A DNA stretch of 30,660 nt. Origin: Oscillospiraceae bacterium (lineage in GTDB: Bacteria; Bacillota_A; Clostridia; Oscillospirales; Oscillospiraceae). Positions 7,361-16,434 of the stretch are shown piece by piece. How positions within the stretch are numbered: position 1 is the first letter of the stretch; every line of letters starts with the position of its first letter. Below the pieces are notes generated by a model. It had not been told where the DNA came from. It saw only the letters and a program-made list of their open reading frames with translations, and ran no database searches. The translations under genes and the position numbers were made by a program. The DNA lies in contig JAETOP010000039.1 of assembly GCA_021771675.1 (NCBI GenBank), positions 1 to 30,660 on the forward strand, in the 5' to 3' direction.

Positions 7361-9136
7361 TTAAATGACATGATATTCTTTCAGCAGCTTTTCAATGTCG
7401 GTTCCCTGAATCTTCTCCAGCAGCTTTTTGACAACCATTTTCTCCTTGAAGCCCAGGTCCATCTCCGTCAGCGGCTTGCCGTCCCGCATTTGGATAGTCG
7501 CGTTTAACAGGTCACGGATATCATAGGTGCTGCCCCAAACCTCCGGCACGCCCCGGTCGATGTCCAACAGGGTATAAACGGCCTCCATGCCGGTGCGCAT
7601 GGAGTACTCGGTGGTGAAGATGGTATCCCGCTTAGTCTCGGCAAACTGGCCCAGGAAGGCAAAGTTGACGGCACCCTCGGGAACAACGTCGGGGCGGTCG
7701 CCCGCGGCGCGGGGCATAAAGAAGGCAGTGATATAAGGCATCATGACCGGCACGGTATTGGCGCTGTGCTCGGCCAACTCCACAATTTCGCTCTCCGGCA
7801 CGCCGATGTGGTACAGCCACTCCATGCAGATCTCTTTGCCGGTGCACTCCCGCATGGGCTTTTTCACATAGTCGCCCGGCTTATCGGAAAACAGCCCGTA
7901 GACCCAGACCAGGCACTGGTCCTTGGGCTGGCTGCGGAACTGGGGCTGGCGGTTGATAGTCCAGCTGAGAAGCCAGCTGGAGTCCTTCACCGTGACGATG
8001 CCGCCGGTGACAACGCCGCCGCTGAACGGATCGCGCTTACAGATGTTCTTGATATAGGGAATGATCTTCTGGTCCAGAGTAGTGACAGTGGCACTCATCC
8101 AGTTGGACTGCTCGGGATCATAGCAGAACTTATCGGGATGGCCGAAGGAGGGGTCCTGGGCGGCGATCTTACGCCACATATCCCAGCCGCCGCCCGGCTT
8201 AATCTCAGTGTTGAAGGCAGCAGGAGCATTCTGGGAACCAATGGTGGAGTTTTCCACGCAGCCGCCGTTGGTGATGAACACCAGATCATTCTCGGTCAGG
8301 TCCACGTATTCGGTCCTGTTGTCCACAAGCAGCTCGACGCGTTTGGCGAGCTTCCTGTCGGTTTGGATGTCGAATTCCACATTGACGACCTTGGTGTTGT
8401 AGTGGAACTGGACATTGTGAGATTCCAGATACTTGATCATGGGGAGGATCATGGACTCATACTGGTTGTACTTCGTGAATCGCAGAGCCTTGAAATCCGG
8501 CAGACCGCCCACATGGTGGACGAAGCGTTTGATGTAGAGTTTCATCTCCAGGGCGCTGTGCCAGTTCTCGAAGGCGAACATAGTGCGCCAGTAGAGCCAG
8601 AAGTTGGAGTTCAGTACCTCGTCGTCAAAGAAATCCGTGATGCGCTTGTCATAAAGCTGCTCGTCGGGGGTGAAGAACAGCTTCATGATCTCCATGGCCG
8701 CCTTGTCGGACAGGGCAAACTTCCCGTCGGTGTGGGCATCCTCGCCCCGATTGACAGTGGCACGGCAGAGGGAGTAGTTGGGGTCCTTTTTGTTCAGCCA
8801 GTAGTATTCGTCCAGAACACTGACGCCCTCCGTCTCAATGGAAGGAATGGAGTGGAACAGATCCCACATGACCTCAAAATGGTTGTCCATCTCGCGGCCA
8901 CCGCGCATGACATATCCCACACCGGGATACTCCCAGCCGTCGCAGGCTCCACCGGGGATGGGGTCTTTCTCAAAGAGATGGATGTGCTCACCTTTCATCT
9001 GACCATCCCGCACCAGATAGCAGGCTGCGGTCAGGGCCGCCAGCCCGGTGCCGATAATATAGGCCGACTTCTGGTCAACGCCCTCCGGCTTCAAAGGACG
9101 TGCAAATGCTTCATAAGTGCCGCTTGCATAATACAT
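7361..9136 (-). CDS. ohyA: Oleate hydratase (FAD-dependent fatty acid hydratase)
   Basis: A 591-residue member of the MCRA/oleate hydratase family (EC 4.2.1.53), which adds water to cis-9 double bonds of free C16-C18 fatty acids to give 10-hydroxy acids; FAD is needed though there is no net redox change. YIIGTGLAALTAACYLV (about 26-42) is the FAD-binding glycine motif, EKDPIPGGA follows, and RGGREM contains E82, the position of the catalytic glutamate in the Staphylococcus aureus enzyme. Family-typical blocks (MDNHFEVMWDLF, NFWLYWRTMFAFE) continue through the chain, and the length is normal. I chose ATG 9136 because AAGGAGG lies 8 nt before it; an upstream ATG at 9193 starts inside a repeat and has no ribosome site. 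A copy of the 85-bp hairpin repeat ends about 34 nt upstream, with a TACAAT -10-like box. It would be the entry enzyme of the fatty-acid pathway encoded downstream. Confidence 0.95.
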   Translation of the reverse strand: MYYASGTYEAFARPLKPEGVDQKSAYIIGTGLAALTAACYLVRDGQMKGEHIHLFEKDPIPGGACDGWEYPGVGYVMRGGREMDNHFEVMWDLFHSIPSIETEGVSVLDEYYWLNKKDPNYSLCRATVNRGEDAHTDGKFALSDKAAMEIMKLFFTPDEQLYDKRITDFFDDEVLNSNFWLYWRTMFAFENWHSALEMKLYIKRFVHHVGGLPDFKALRFTKYNQYESMILPMIKYLESHNVQFHYNTKVVNVEFDIQTDRKLAKRVELLVDNRTEYVDLTENDLVFITNGGCVENSTIGSQNAPAAFNTEIKPGGGWDMWRKIAAQDPSFGHPDKFCYDPEQSNWMSATVTTLDQKIIPYIKNICKRDPFSGGVVTGGIVTVKDSSWLLSWTINRQPQFRSQPKDQCLVWVYGLFSDKPGDYVKKPMRECTGKEICMEWLYHIGVPESEIVELAEHSANTVPVMMPYITAFFMPRAAGDRPDVVPEGAVNFAFLGQFAETKRDTIFTTEYSMRTGMEAVYTLLDIDRGVPEVWGSTYDIRDLLNATIQMRDGKPLTEMDLGFKEKMVVKKLLEKIQGTDIEKLLKEYHVI

Positions 9137-9170
9137 ATTGTGCGCCTCCTTGTTTTTTGTTTGTGCTTGT

Positions 9171-9255
9171 ATTGTAGCCGGAAACTCCTGCACATGATAT
9201 GGGCAAAAGCAGCCCCCATGCCTGTTTTTTAGGCAAAGGGACTGCTTTTGTCTGT
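9171..9255. repeat. Dispersed 85-bp hairpin repeat, copy A
   Basis: About 86% identical by eye (73 of 85 positions, no gaps) to 16322-16406. It holds an imperfect 22-bp hairpin (9202-9223 with 9231-9252, T-rich loop) 13 nt past the glgB stop, followed on the minus strand by CATATCATGTGC and a TACAAT box. The hairpin probably terminates glgB transcription, and TACAAT may serve as the -10 box for oleate hydratase, though I see no good -35. Identity outside the stem shows this is a true repeat rather than two independent terminators. Confidence 0.75.
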
Positions 9256-9264
9256 ATTTTGTAC

Positions 9265-11064
9265 TCAGTTTTTATTTGTACTGCACGCCACCATATAAAG
9301 CGCCGTATAGGGTTTCATCGTCAATCCCAGTATGTTGTTTTTGGGCGTCAAATTTGCGCCGCGACTTGTTTCATCGCCGCCGTAAATTACCCAATTACTG
9401 CTCAGCAGCACCTGGACAGTTTGCGAATTCCGTACCTTTAATTGGTATATCTGTTCACAGTTGGAAAAATTAAAGACAGCGATGATTCGTTCACTGCTTC
9501 CTATGCGTTCAAAGGCGTAGATACACCGCTCCTCCTGATGGCAGTCCAGCCACCGAAAGCCATCGGGATCGTAATCTTTTTCAGACAGAGCAAGATGTTG
9601 CAGATAAATATGGTTCAAGTCCATCATGAAGCGATGGAACTCCCGATGTACAGGAAAATCCAACAAGTTCCAGTCCTGCTGCCGCTTTTCATCCCACTCT
9701 CGCAGTTGCCCAATCTCATTCCCCATAAAATTCAGCTTCTTTCCCGGATGGGCATACATATACATATAGAGGATTCTGGCTTGAGGGAATTTCTTCTCAT
9801 AGTGACCGTTCATTTTTTGCAGGATTGTAGCCTTTCCGTGAACGACTTCGTCATGGGACAGCGGAAGAAGAAACTGGTCATGATAGTAATACATCATGGA
9901 AAAGGTCAGCTTATGATAGTTCATGTCGCGATATGCGGGAGCCGTGCGGCAGTAATCCAAGGTGTCGTTCATCCAGCCCATGTCCCACTTATAGTCGAAC
10001 CCCAGGCCGTTTTCAGATACAGACTTTGTAACATCGGGATAGGATGTGGAGTCCTCCGCTATCAGAATTGCGGTTGGATGCAGTGCCTTCAACCCCCGAT
10101 TCATATATTGCAGGAATTTTACTGCGTCCAGATTGACACCCCGTCCAGGGTCTCCCTGCCAATAGATCATGCGGCTGATTGCATCCATGCGCAGGCCATC
10201 TACATGAAATTCCGCCAGCCAGTAATTCGCCGCAGATTGCAGAAAGCTGCGAACCTCACCACGAGAGTGCATGAAGTTTAGGCTTCCCCATTCACTGACA
10301 CCCACTGCCGCATGGGGGTACTCATACAAAGCTGTGCCGTCAAATTGAGCTAAAGCATAGCCGTCTACCGCAAAATGGACCGGAACAAAATCCATAATGA
10401 CACCTATGCTATTCTGATGGCAGGCGTCTACAAAGGCCTTTAGCTGATCTGCTGTTCCATAACGGGAGGTTGGGCTGAAAAAGCCAGTGCTTTGATAGCC
10501 CCAGGATTCATCACAGGGATGCTCGTTCAGCGGCATAATTTCCAGATAGTTATATCCGTTTTGCTTGAGATACGGAATCAAAATATCCGCCATTTCCTCA
10601 TAAGTATACCAATCATCCGCTCTCTCCGATGGCTTTCGGAACGAGCCGAAATGGAGTTCATAAATATTAAGTGGCCTGTTTTTGCAGTCAGAGCGGGAAA
10701 GCATCCAGGCTGAGTCATGGAACTGGTAGGAGTTCAAATCCCGAACGATGGATGCGGAATTGGGCCTCAACTCCATTCCAAAACCATACGGATCACAGTG
10801 GTCAACGCAGCTACCGCTTTTTTCATAAATCCGGTATTTGTACATGCTTCCCGGTTTGACACTGTCCACATAACACTCCCAGAAGTTTCCATCATAGACC
10901 CGATTCATATCGTATTCCCGCCATTGGCTGCATTCTCCAATCAGCGAAACCTTCTGCGCTCCCGGAGCAAAGGTGCGGAATACTACGCCGGCGTCCGTTA
11001 TATGAGCGCCGAGATATTGATAGGCATCAAAAATTTTACCAGTATAAAATCCATGAAAATCCAT
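9265..11064 (-). CDS. glgB: 1,4-alpha-glucan branching enzyme (GH13)
   Basis: Forms alpha-1,6 branches in glycogen by cutting and transferring alpha-1,4-glucan chains. An N-terminal CBM48-like beta domain (about 20-100) comes first, then the GH13 barrel: DFVPVHF (225-231), GLRMDA with nucleophile D294, ILIAED with acid/base E337, and LSHDEVVHGK with H404 and D405. A C-terminal beta domain ends near residue 595. At 599 residues it is close to the shorter GlgB type without the extra N-terminal module. ATG 11064 follows AGGAG with a 6-nt gap. It lies 47 nt behind the DegV gene and is probably cotranscribed. No other glg genes are in the window, so it looks like an isolated glycogen gene rather than part of a glg operon. 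Confidence 0.93.
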   Translation of the reverse strand: MDFHGFYTGKIFDAYQYLGAHITDAGVVFRTFAPGAQKVSLIGECSQWREYDMNRVYDGNFWECYVDSVKPGSMYKYRIYEKSGSCVDHCDPYGFGMELRPNSASIVRDLNSYQFHDSAWMLSRSDCKNRPLNIYELHFGSFRKPSERADDWYTYEEMADILIPYLKQNGYNYLEIMPLNEHPCDESWGYQSTGFFSPTSRYGTADQLKAFVDACHQNSIGVIMDFVPVHFAVDGYALAQFDGTALYEYPHAAVGVSEWGSLNFMHSRGEVRSFLQSAANYWLAEFHVDGLRMDAISRMIYWQGDPGRGVNLDAVKFLQYMNRGLKALHPTAILIAEDSTSYPDVTKSVSENGLGFDYKWDMGWMNDTLDYCRTAPAYRDMNYHKLTFSMMYYYHDQFLLPLSHDEVVHGKATILQKMNGHYEKKFPQARILYMYMYAHPGKKLNFMGNEIGQLREWDEKRQQDWNLLDFPVHREFHRFMMDLNHIYLQHLALSEKDYDPDGFRWLDCHQEERCIYAFERIGSSERIIAVFNFSNCEQIYQLKVRNSQTVQVLLSSNWVIYGGDETSRGANLTPKNNILGLTMKPYTALYMVACSTNKN

Positions 11065-11111
11065 GTTCTGCTCCTATCACAACAGCTGCTCGCTTTTCCA
11101 TTATTTGTTTT

Positions 11112-11954
11112 CTAATCCTCAAGAAACATCACACCAATCGTGTTGGGTCCGCAATGGCATGCTACTGTGCAGCCCGCGAGGGTCTCTTGAATATCAGTGA
11201 ATCTTTTATCTTCGGTCAGGACCTGCCTCGCAGCGTCCACAGCTTCCCGCTTAGCAGATGGATATACAATATAGGCACGTCCATCAGAAATATTTCCGGG
11301 TACCGAAATGCGGTCTTTGGTATATTGATACATGACTTTTTCCAGAGAACCCCGATACTTTTTTCCTACGCGCATGATTCCACCGCTGACTTCGATGCAC
11401 GGTTTCAGGTGCATCAAATTTGCCCCCAGTGCCGCAACGGAAGAACAACGGCCGCCCTTTCGCATATAGTCCAACCGGTCAAGAATAAAGCTGGCATTGA
11501 CACGGCTTGCGGCATTCTCCAAGCGCATACATATCTTTTCGGGTGAGACGCCCTGTTCTGCCATTTTGGCCGCTTCCATCACAATAATCCCCTGACCACT
11601 GGATAGATTCTTTGAATCCACTATGTACACATTGGAAAATTCACTGGCAGCAATCACTGCATTTTGATAGCAGCTTGAAAAACTGGAGCCAATTGTAATC
11701 ATGATAACCGCTTCATATTGCAGGCTGAGTTCCTCGAAATATTCTGACAGCTCCATAGGATTTGGCGCAGCTGTTGTGCAGATATCTCCTCCTTTTTCCA
11801 CATAAGAAAAGATATCCTCCGGCGTGATTTCGAGGCCATCCAAAAAGGAGTCTTCTCCTTTGCTTATGTGCAGGGGGATCACCGAAATATGATGTGCATG
11901 AATGAGTTCCCGGGGCAAATCGCAGGTTGAATCCGTCACAATTTTAATACTCAT
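11112..11954 (-). CDS. DegV family fatty-acid-binding protein (FakB-like)
   Basis: A 280-residue DegV protein. In Firmicutes such proteins (FakB) bind one free fatty acid and present it to the kinase FakA, which makes acyl-phosphate for phospholipid synthesis. Visible motifs are IVTDSTCDLP near the N-terminus, TTAAPNP (about 60-66), TIGSSFSSCYQNA and VYIVDSKNLSSGQG, and the later LDYMRKGGRCS segment, all usual for the family. It starts after TTAGGAGG with a short gap. No fakA gene is present here. Sitting upstream of the oleate hydratase group on the same strand, it could help handle exogenous fatty acids, but clostridial genomes carry many DegV genes and the ligand cannot be read from the sequence. 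Confidence 0.88.
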   Translation of the reverse strand: MSIKIVTDSTCDLPRELIHAHHISVIPLHISKGEDSFLDGLEITPEDIFSYVEKGGDICTTAAPNPMELSEYFEELSLQYEAVIMITIGSSFSSCYQNAVIAASEFSNVYIVDSKNLSSGQGIIVMEAAKMAEQGVSPEKICMRLENAASRVNASFILDRLDYMRKGGRCSSVAALGANLMHLKPCIEVSGGIMRVGKKYRGSLEKVMYQYTKDRISVPGNISDGRAYIVYPSAKREAVDAARQVLTEDKRFTDIQETLAGCTVACHCGPNTIGVMFLED

Positions 11955-12095
11955 ATTGTCCTCCTAAGACTTCCTTTTTACGAATCAGAGCCCAAATAAT
12001 TGCCTGCCCCAAAGGACAAAACTATTTGAGCAAACAAGGATCGATAAATTGCCAGAGTTGTGGGGTCCTGAATGGCTGTTTCCACCAATACTGAT

Positions 12096-13766
12096 TTATA
12101 CTTTGTAACAGCCTCCGCCAATGAATTCTCGCATCAGGGAGGTTTTGGGCACGTCGTCTGCTGGAATGGGTAAAAAATAGTTTAAGAATTTCAGCAAGCG
12201 CTTTGCCTCGATGTATTCCTCACAATCTTTTGGAACGCCAAAAAGCAGCGGTTCCACATAGGGTTTCAAAAGGGCGATTTCATAAATCAGTGCCGAGTTG
12301 AAAATCATGTCCGCACTGTCTTGAAACGGGAAAATATTGTTTTCTTCTCCTCTTCTTACAGACGGCCACATCTGAATGGTAGCCCTGGCGCTGTAACCCC
12401 GGGTCCTTGCATCCCGTTCGATCCTTCGCAAAAGTCGTGCGTCTGTTGTGGGGATGTAGTTGTGGTCATCGACATTCAGCGTAGTCAGGCAGCTGATGTA
12501 GATTTTGTATTTGCTCTCTTTCGGCAGAGAATAGGAAAGCTGATCGTTCAGGCAGTGGATGCCCTCGATGACAAGAACATCCTGCGCTCCCAGGGTTAGA
12601 TAGTCGCCGTTGTATTCACGGACGCCCTTTTTGAAGTTGAACTGTGGGATTTCCACCGTCTCACCCCTTAGGAGCCGTGTCATATCCGCATTGAACTGCT
12701 CAACATCCATGGCGCCCAAACTCTCAAAATCATACTGACCGTTTTGATCCAAGGGCGTCTCGGAGCGGTTTTTAAAATAATTGTCCGTTGCGATGGCGTG
12801 TGGGTGCAGGCCGCACGCCAAGAGCTGGGTGGACAGGCGATGGGAAAATGTCGTCTTTCCTGAGGACGAAGGGCCGGCAATCATAACGAAGCGAACATCC
12901 TTCCGGGCTGCAATTTCACCTGCAATATCTCCGATTTTCTTTTCCATCATTGCCTCGTGCGCAAGGATCATGTGTGTAGCATTTCCCTGTGAAATGACTC
13001 CGTTCATCTCCGCAACATTAGAGATATGCAGCGCCTCAGATCTGAGGGTGGCGTCGTAAAGTTCCCGGAATACCTTCATGGAGGGATGGAACGCTCCCAG
13101 CTGACTGGGATTCTTTTGATCTGGCAGACGCAGAACAAATCCGCTCTCAAACAGCTGCAGGCCAAAGCATTTCAAATACCCCGTATCAGGAACCATGTAG
13201 CCGTAAAAATAATCTGAAAACTCATCCAGAAAATAAATATTGACATGGGAATTGATCCGAAAGCTGAGCAGCTGCGCCTTGTCGTACATTTGTGTTTTGC
13301 GAAACAGTTCTACAGCATCATCGGTATTGATGGATTCTTTCCGAATAGGTACTGCCTGTTCGGAAATTGCCCTCATGCGGCCTTCAACCTGGTTCAGCAG
13401 CTCCTGTCCCAGTGTGAAGGCCCCCTTTGCCCGGATAAACAAGGCATGGCTGATGGAATACTCGACGGAAACGCGCTCAACATTCTCCTTGCGAACCACA
13501 TCATAGAAGGCTTTCAGCATCAGAAAAACCACACTGCGTTCATAAGTCTGCATCCCCGGCTTTTCTTCTGCCGTAATCATTTTCAGCGTGCAATCCCTAT
13601 CCAAAGCCTTGTGCAGTTCACAGAGTTTCCCGTTTCGATTGACAAGCAAAATATCATGCGCATATCCTTCCTGAAAATCAGCAGCTATCGCCTGATACAG
13701 AGTTCCTTTTGGATAAATATATTCAACGCCATCCACGTTCACTTTCATCATTCTCGTATTTTCCAT
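12096..13766 (-). CDS. TGS-domain nucleoside (uridine-like) kinase
   Basis: A 556-residue protein common in Clostridia and Bacilli: an N-terminal TGS-like segment and a threonyl-tRNA-synthetase-like second domain (about 1-270, without aminoacylation domain), then a P-loop kinase of the uridine kinase/phosphoribulokinase family. The Walker A motif GPSSSGKTTFSH is at about 298-309, followed by IATDNYF, the QYDFESLGAMD block and VLVIEGIHCLN, all typical of uridine kinases. The likely reaction is ATP-dependent phosphorylation of uridine or cytidine, but the substrate of this fused subfamily is not well established. ATG 13766 follows AGGAGG by 7 nt; the in-frame ATG at 13811 has no ribosome site. 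It lies 92 nt behind metK, after metK's terminator. Confidence 0.85.
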   Translation of the reverse strand: MENTRMMKVNVDGVEYIYPKGTLYQAIAADFQEGYAHDILLVNRNGKLCELHKALDRDCTLKMITAEEKPGMQTYERSVVFLMLKAFYDVVRKENVERVSVEYSISHALFIRAKGAFTLGQELLNQVEGRMRAISEQAVPIRKESINTDDAVELFRKTQMYDKAQLLSFRINSHVNIYFLDEFSDYFYGYMVPDTGYLKCFGLQLFESGFVLRLPDQKNPSQLGAFHPSMKVFRELYDATLRSEALHISNVAEMNGVISQGNATHMILAHEAMMEKKIGDIAGEIAARKDVRFVMIAGPSSSGKTTFSHRLSTQLLACGLHPHAIATDNYFKNRSETPLDQNGQYDFESLGAMDVEQFNADMTRLLRGETVEIPQFNFKKGVREYNGDYLTLGAQDVLVIEGIHCLNDQLSYSLPKESKYKIYISCLTTLNVDDHNYIPTTDARLLRRIERDARTRGYSARATIQMWPSVRRGEENNIFPFQDSADMIFNSALIYEIALLKPYVEPLLFGVPKDCEEYIEAKRLLKFLNYFLPIPADDVPKTSLMREFIGGGCYKV

Positions 13767-13846
13767 AGAACAGCCTCCTCTAATTCTCCGCACAGGTTCG
13801 AGATACAGCAAATTCTTTCACAACGTCACGTCTCCACCCAGTATGA

Positions 13847-13876
13847 AAAATGCGGCTTTTAAACAAGCCGCATTTT
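13847..13876 (-). terminator. metK: Terminator overlapping the metK stop codon
   Basis: AAAATGCGGCTT pairs perfectly with AAGCCGCATTTT around a 6-nt loop, and the minus strand then reads CATTTTTC. The stem contains the last codons and stop of metK, so the terminator is built into the end of the gene. Confidence 0.75.
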
Positions 13877-15016
13877 CAGTGCATCCATCGCGGTTTCATT
13901 TACCTGCTCCCAGGGGAATCCGTTTCTCCCGAAATGGCCATAATTTGTGGTCTCAGCAAAAATGGGACTGTCCAGTTTTAAATATTGGATGATGGCTCCG
14001 GGGCGCAGGTCAAAGCAATTGCGGACCCAGTCGCACAGTACATCATCCGGCAGCCGGCCTGTCCCAAAGGTTTCCACAGAAACGGACACTGGCTCAGAGA
14101 CACCGATGGCATAGCCCAGCTGCAGTTCCAACTGCTTGGCAGCACCCGCCGCCACCGCGGTTTTCGCGACGTGGCGGGCCATATATGCGGCGCTCCGGTC
14201 AACCTTCGTGGCATCTTTGCCGGAGAACGCTCCGCCGCCGTGATGGCCGATGCCGCCATAAGTATCGCAGATGATCTTTCTTCCGGTCAGACCGGTGTCC
14301 GCGGCGGGTCCTCCCAGCACAAAGCGCCCCGTGGGATTGATATAGTATTTCGTGTTTTCGTCCAGTAGCTTGGCATCAATGACGGGGAACACAACCCGCT
14401 CCAAAATATCCTTGCGCAGCACCTTCATATCAATATCCGGATCGTGTTGGGCAGAGACTACCACAGTGTCTACCCGTATTGGCGCACCATCCACATACTC
14501 CACTGTGACCTGTGCCTTTCCATCCGGACGCAGGTAGGGCAATAGGCCAGACTTTCGGACTTCCGTCAAGCGGCAGGTCAGGGCGTGGGCCAAGGTGATA
14601 GACAGCGGCATCAATTCGGTGGTCTCATCGCAGGCGTAGCCGAACATCATACCCTGATCGCCGGCACCCACATCCTTGGAGCCGTCGGCGGCCGCATCCA
14701 CACCCATTGCGATGTCAGGAGACTGCTCATGGATGGAGCAAGTAATATTGACACTTTTTGCGTCAAACCCATATTCGGGCCTTGTATAGCCGATTTTTGC
14801 AATACAGCGGCGGGCAATCTTCTCAAAATTTGGGGATGCCTTGCTGGTGATCTCGCCCATGATGTGCATAGCTCCCGGTTCCGCTGTGACCTCTACTGCA
14901 CTCCGGGATTTGGGATCTTCGTTCAGCAACGCATCGAGAATACTGTCCGCAACAAAATCACAGATTTTGTCAGGATGGCCTTCAGTGACCGATTCGGAAG
15001 TCAAGAATTTTCTCAT
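13859..15016 (-). CDS. metK: S-adenosylmethionine synthetase
   Basis: Makes SAM from methionine and ATP. The chain has HPDK (14-17), the ATP-binding [12 protein letters not shown] (117-128), the P-loop-like [19 protein letters not shown] block around residue 260 and a normal length of 385. ATG 15016 lies 9 nt after AGGAG. It is preceded at 62 nt by the MprF-type membrane protein gene on the same strand and ends in its own terminator. I found no S-box riboswitch in the short leader. As a core metabolic gene it argues that this block is chromosomal rather than part of a mobile island. The SAM it makes would feed, among many others, the radical SAM enzyme encoded further along. Confidence 0.97.
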   Translation of the reverse strand: MRKFLTSESVTEGHPDKICDFVADSILDALLNEDPKSRSAVEVTAEPGAMHIMGEITSKASPNFEKIARRCIAKIGYTRPEYGFDAKSVNITCSIHEQSPDIAMGVDAAADGSKDVGAGDQGMMFGYACDETTELMPLSITLAHALTCRLTEVRKSGLLPYLRPDGKAQVTVEYVDGAPIRVDTVVVSAQHDPDIDMKVLRKDILERVVFPVIDAKLLDENTKYYINPTGRFVLGGPAADTGLTGRKIICDTYGGIGHHGGGAFSGKDATKVDRSAAYMARHVAKTAVAAGAAKQLELQLGYAIGVSEPVSVSVETFGTGRLPDDVLCDWVRNCFDLRPGAIIQYLKLDSPIFAETTNYGHFGRNGFPWEQVNETAMDALKMRLV

Positions 15017-15078
15017 AGCTCACATCTCCTGTTGTATTTTTTCTCTGACAGAGAGTTCTCACTTTCTATTGCGATGGA

Positions 15079-16095
15079 TCAGGTTTTCTGAGAATCGTTC
15101 AGTACACGCCTTTGTACGCGCAGGAATACGAGGATGCTGAGGATAAATGGGAAAAAGAATGTTGCGACGCGGAATAGAATCAGAGCGGAGGATGCCTGGG
15201 CATATTCCATATAGTGGGAAAATATCAGCACGAAGGCAAACTCCACTGGCCCCACGCCCGCCACATTGGGCAGGGCGTTGGAGATCAGATGCATCAGTGC
15301 GGTCAGCAGCTGTACGTGCCAGAAGGAGGGACCAGATATTCCCAATATCTCCATACAGAGAAACGGTATGGTGTAAAGGCAAAATAGCTTTAGACCATTG
15401 AATAACAGCACTTTGAGAAGGCACCAGTGGTCATGAAGCAATTTGGGGGATTCCGTATGAAGCGAAGATAGATTGTCTTTCCACAGACGCTTGCGGCCTT
15501 CCCATTTTTCCGTATTCGGCAAATGATCAATCACCCAGGATGCAAACCACTGCACCTTTTCCCAGGCGCACAGCAGAACCAGTGCCGCTATAATCAGAGC
15601 GCAGATTCCATATCCCAACGGTATGTAGCGGGAAAAGCCGCGGCCAGTTTCGCTGAGCCAGCGGCCCTGAAATAACAGCATAACGGTGGTGTAGATTAAA
15701 ACAGAACTCTTATGAAATATGTACTCCAGCATCATGGTACCAATGCCACAGCCTGTCATCATACCGCAGTGATGCAGGTAATAGCTTTGCATGGGAACAG
15801 AGCCGACGGAAAGCGTAGATACGTTTCCGAAAACGCCAAGGAAGGTCACCTCTACCGCTTGCCGATATGAAAATGTTGGGAGTCGACGGCGAATCATCGC
15901 AAAGCAGACTGCTGATTCAAGCATTTGATAAGCAAGACCCATGCCCAGCAGGAGCAACAGTTCTCTGATGCTGACGGCCTGGATATTCCGCAAAATCTCC
16001 TGATAATGATCCCGAAACACCCAAATTACCAGCAGGAATAAAAGCAAAAGTGTAGCGGCACTGATTGCTACTGTTTTCCATTGTTTCTTATCCAT
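15079..16095 (-). CDS. MprF-type flippase/LPG synthase transmembrane-domain protein
   Basis: A 338-residue polytopic membrane protein with about eight hydrophobic segments, matching the lysylphosphatidylglycerol synthase transmembrane family (UPF0104, the flippase part of MprF without the aminoacyl-transferase domain). The family-typical ALPNVAGVGPVEFAF segment (about 277-291, compare N-x-P-x-G-G-x-G-x-x-E) and the earlier VFGNVSTLSVGS block support this. The likely role is lipid or glycolipid translocation or membrane maintenance; the substrate is unknown. The start follows GAGG with a 6-nt gap. Upstream are 339 nt without a gene up to the tetR stop at 16435; these hold repeat copy B. Confidence 0.8.
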   Translation of the reverse strand: MDKKQWKTVAISAATLLLLFLLVIWVFRDHYQEILRNIQAVSIRELLLLLGMGLAYQMLESAVCFAMIRRRLPTFSYRQAVEVTFLGVFGNVSTLSVGSVPMQSYYLHHCGMMTGCGIGTMMLEYIFHKSSVLIYTTVMLLFQGRWLSETGRGFSRYIPLGYGICALIIAALVLLCAWEKVQWFASWVIDHLPNTEKWEGRKRLWKDNLSSLHTESPKLLHDHWCLLKVLLFNGLKLFCLYTIPFLCMEILGISGPSFWHVQLLTALMHLISNALPNVAGVGPVEFAFVLIFSHYMEYAQASSALILFRVATFFFPFILSILVFLRVQRRVLNDSQKT

Positions 16096-16321
16096 AGGAG
16101 ACCTCTAAAAGATAAAATGTTTCGCTAAACAGCGGAAATAGAAGAATCAGAAACTCACTGAACTTTGCTTGTTCCTTCATGACGCTGGGGAAATGTAGTA
16201 ACATCTGAATGGACTCGACTATGGGCTTTCACTGTTCTATGTGTAGCCGATAAGAGGTAACTATAAGACCAGCAGCATTACGGATGTGTTTGCGCAGCAA
16301 TGCCCGACCAAGCCTGCTTCA

Positions 16322-16406
16322 ATTGTACTTAGAAACACCCGCACATCATATGGACAAAAGCAGCCCCTGTGCCTGTTTTTTAGGCACAGGGGCTGCTTTT
16401 GTCTGA
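16322..16406. repeat. Dispersed 85-bp hairpin repeat, copy B
   Basis: Partner of 9171-9255. Its hairpin is perfect: 22 bp (16353-16374 with 16382-16403) around a 7-nt GTTTTTT loop, with A- and T-rich outer ends that would allow termination in both directions. It lies 32 nt past the stop of the tetR gene at 16435-16992, and on the minus strand is followed by the same CATAT.ATGTGC stretch and TACAAT box as copy A. Apart from this element I see nothing clear in 16096-16434. Confidence 0.8.
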
Positions 16407-16434
16407 TTCTATGTTCTTAAGAAAAGCCAAAGTT

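Noticed and set aside
7766..9232. A 488-codon plus-strand frame opposite oleate hydratase
   Set aside because: Shadow of the hydratase gene, with biased composition and no family motif.
12060..12115. GGCTGTT/AACAGCC pairing at the end of the TGS-kinase gene as a terminator
   Set aside because: Only 7 bp with a loop of about 26 nt and no T run.
14985..15078. S-box (SAM) riboswitch before metK
   Set aside because: The leader between the MprF-type gene and metK is only 62 nt, and no S-box stems or terminator/antiterminator pair are visible.
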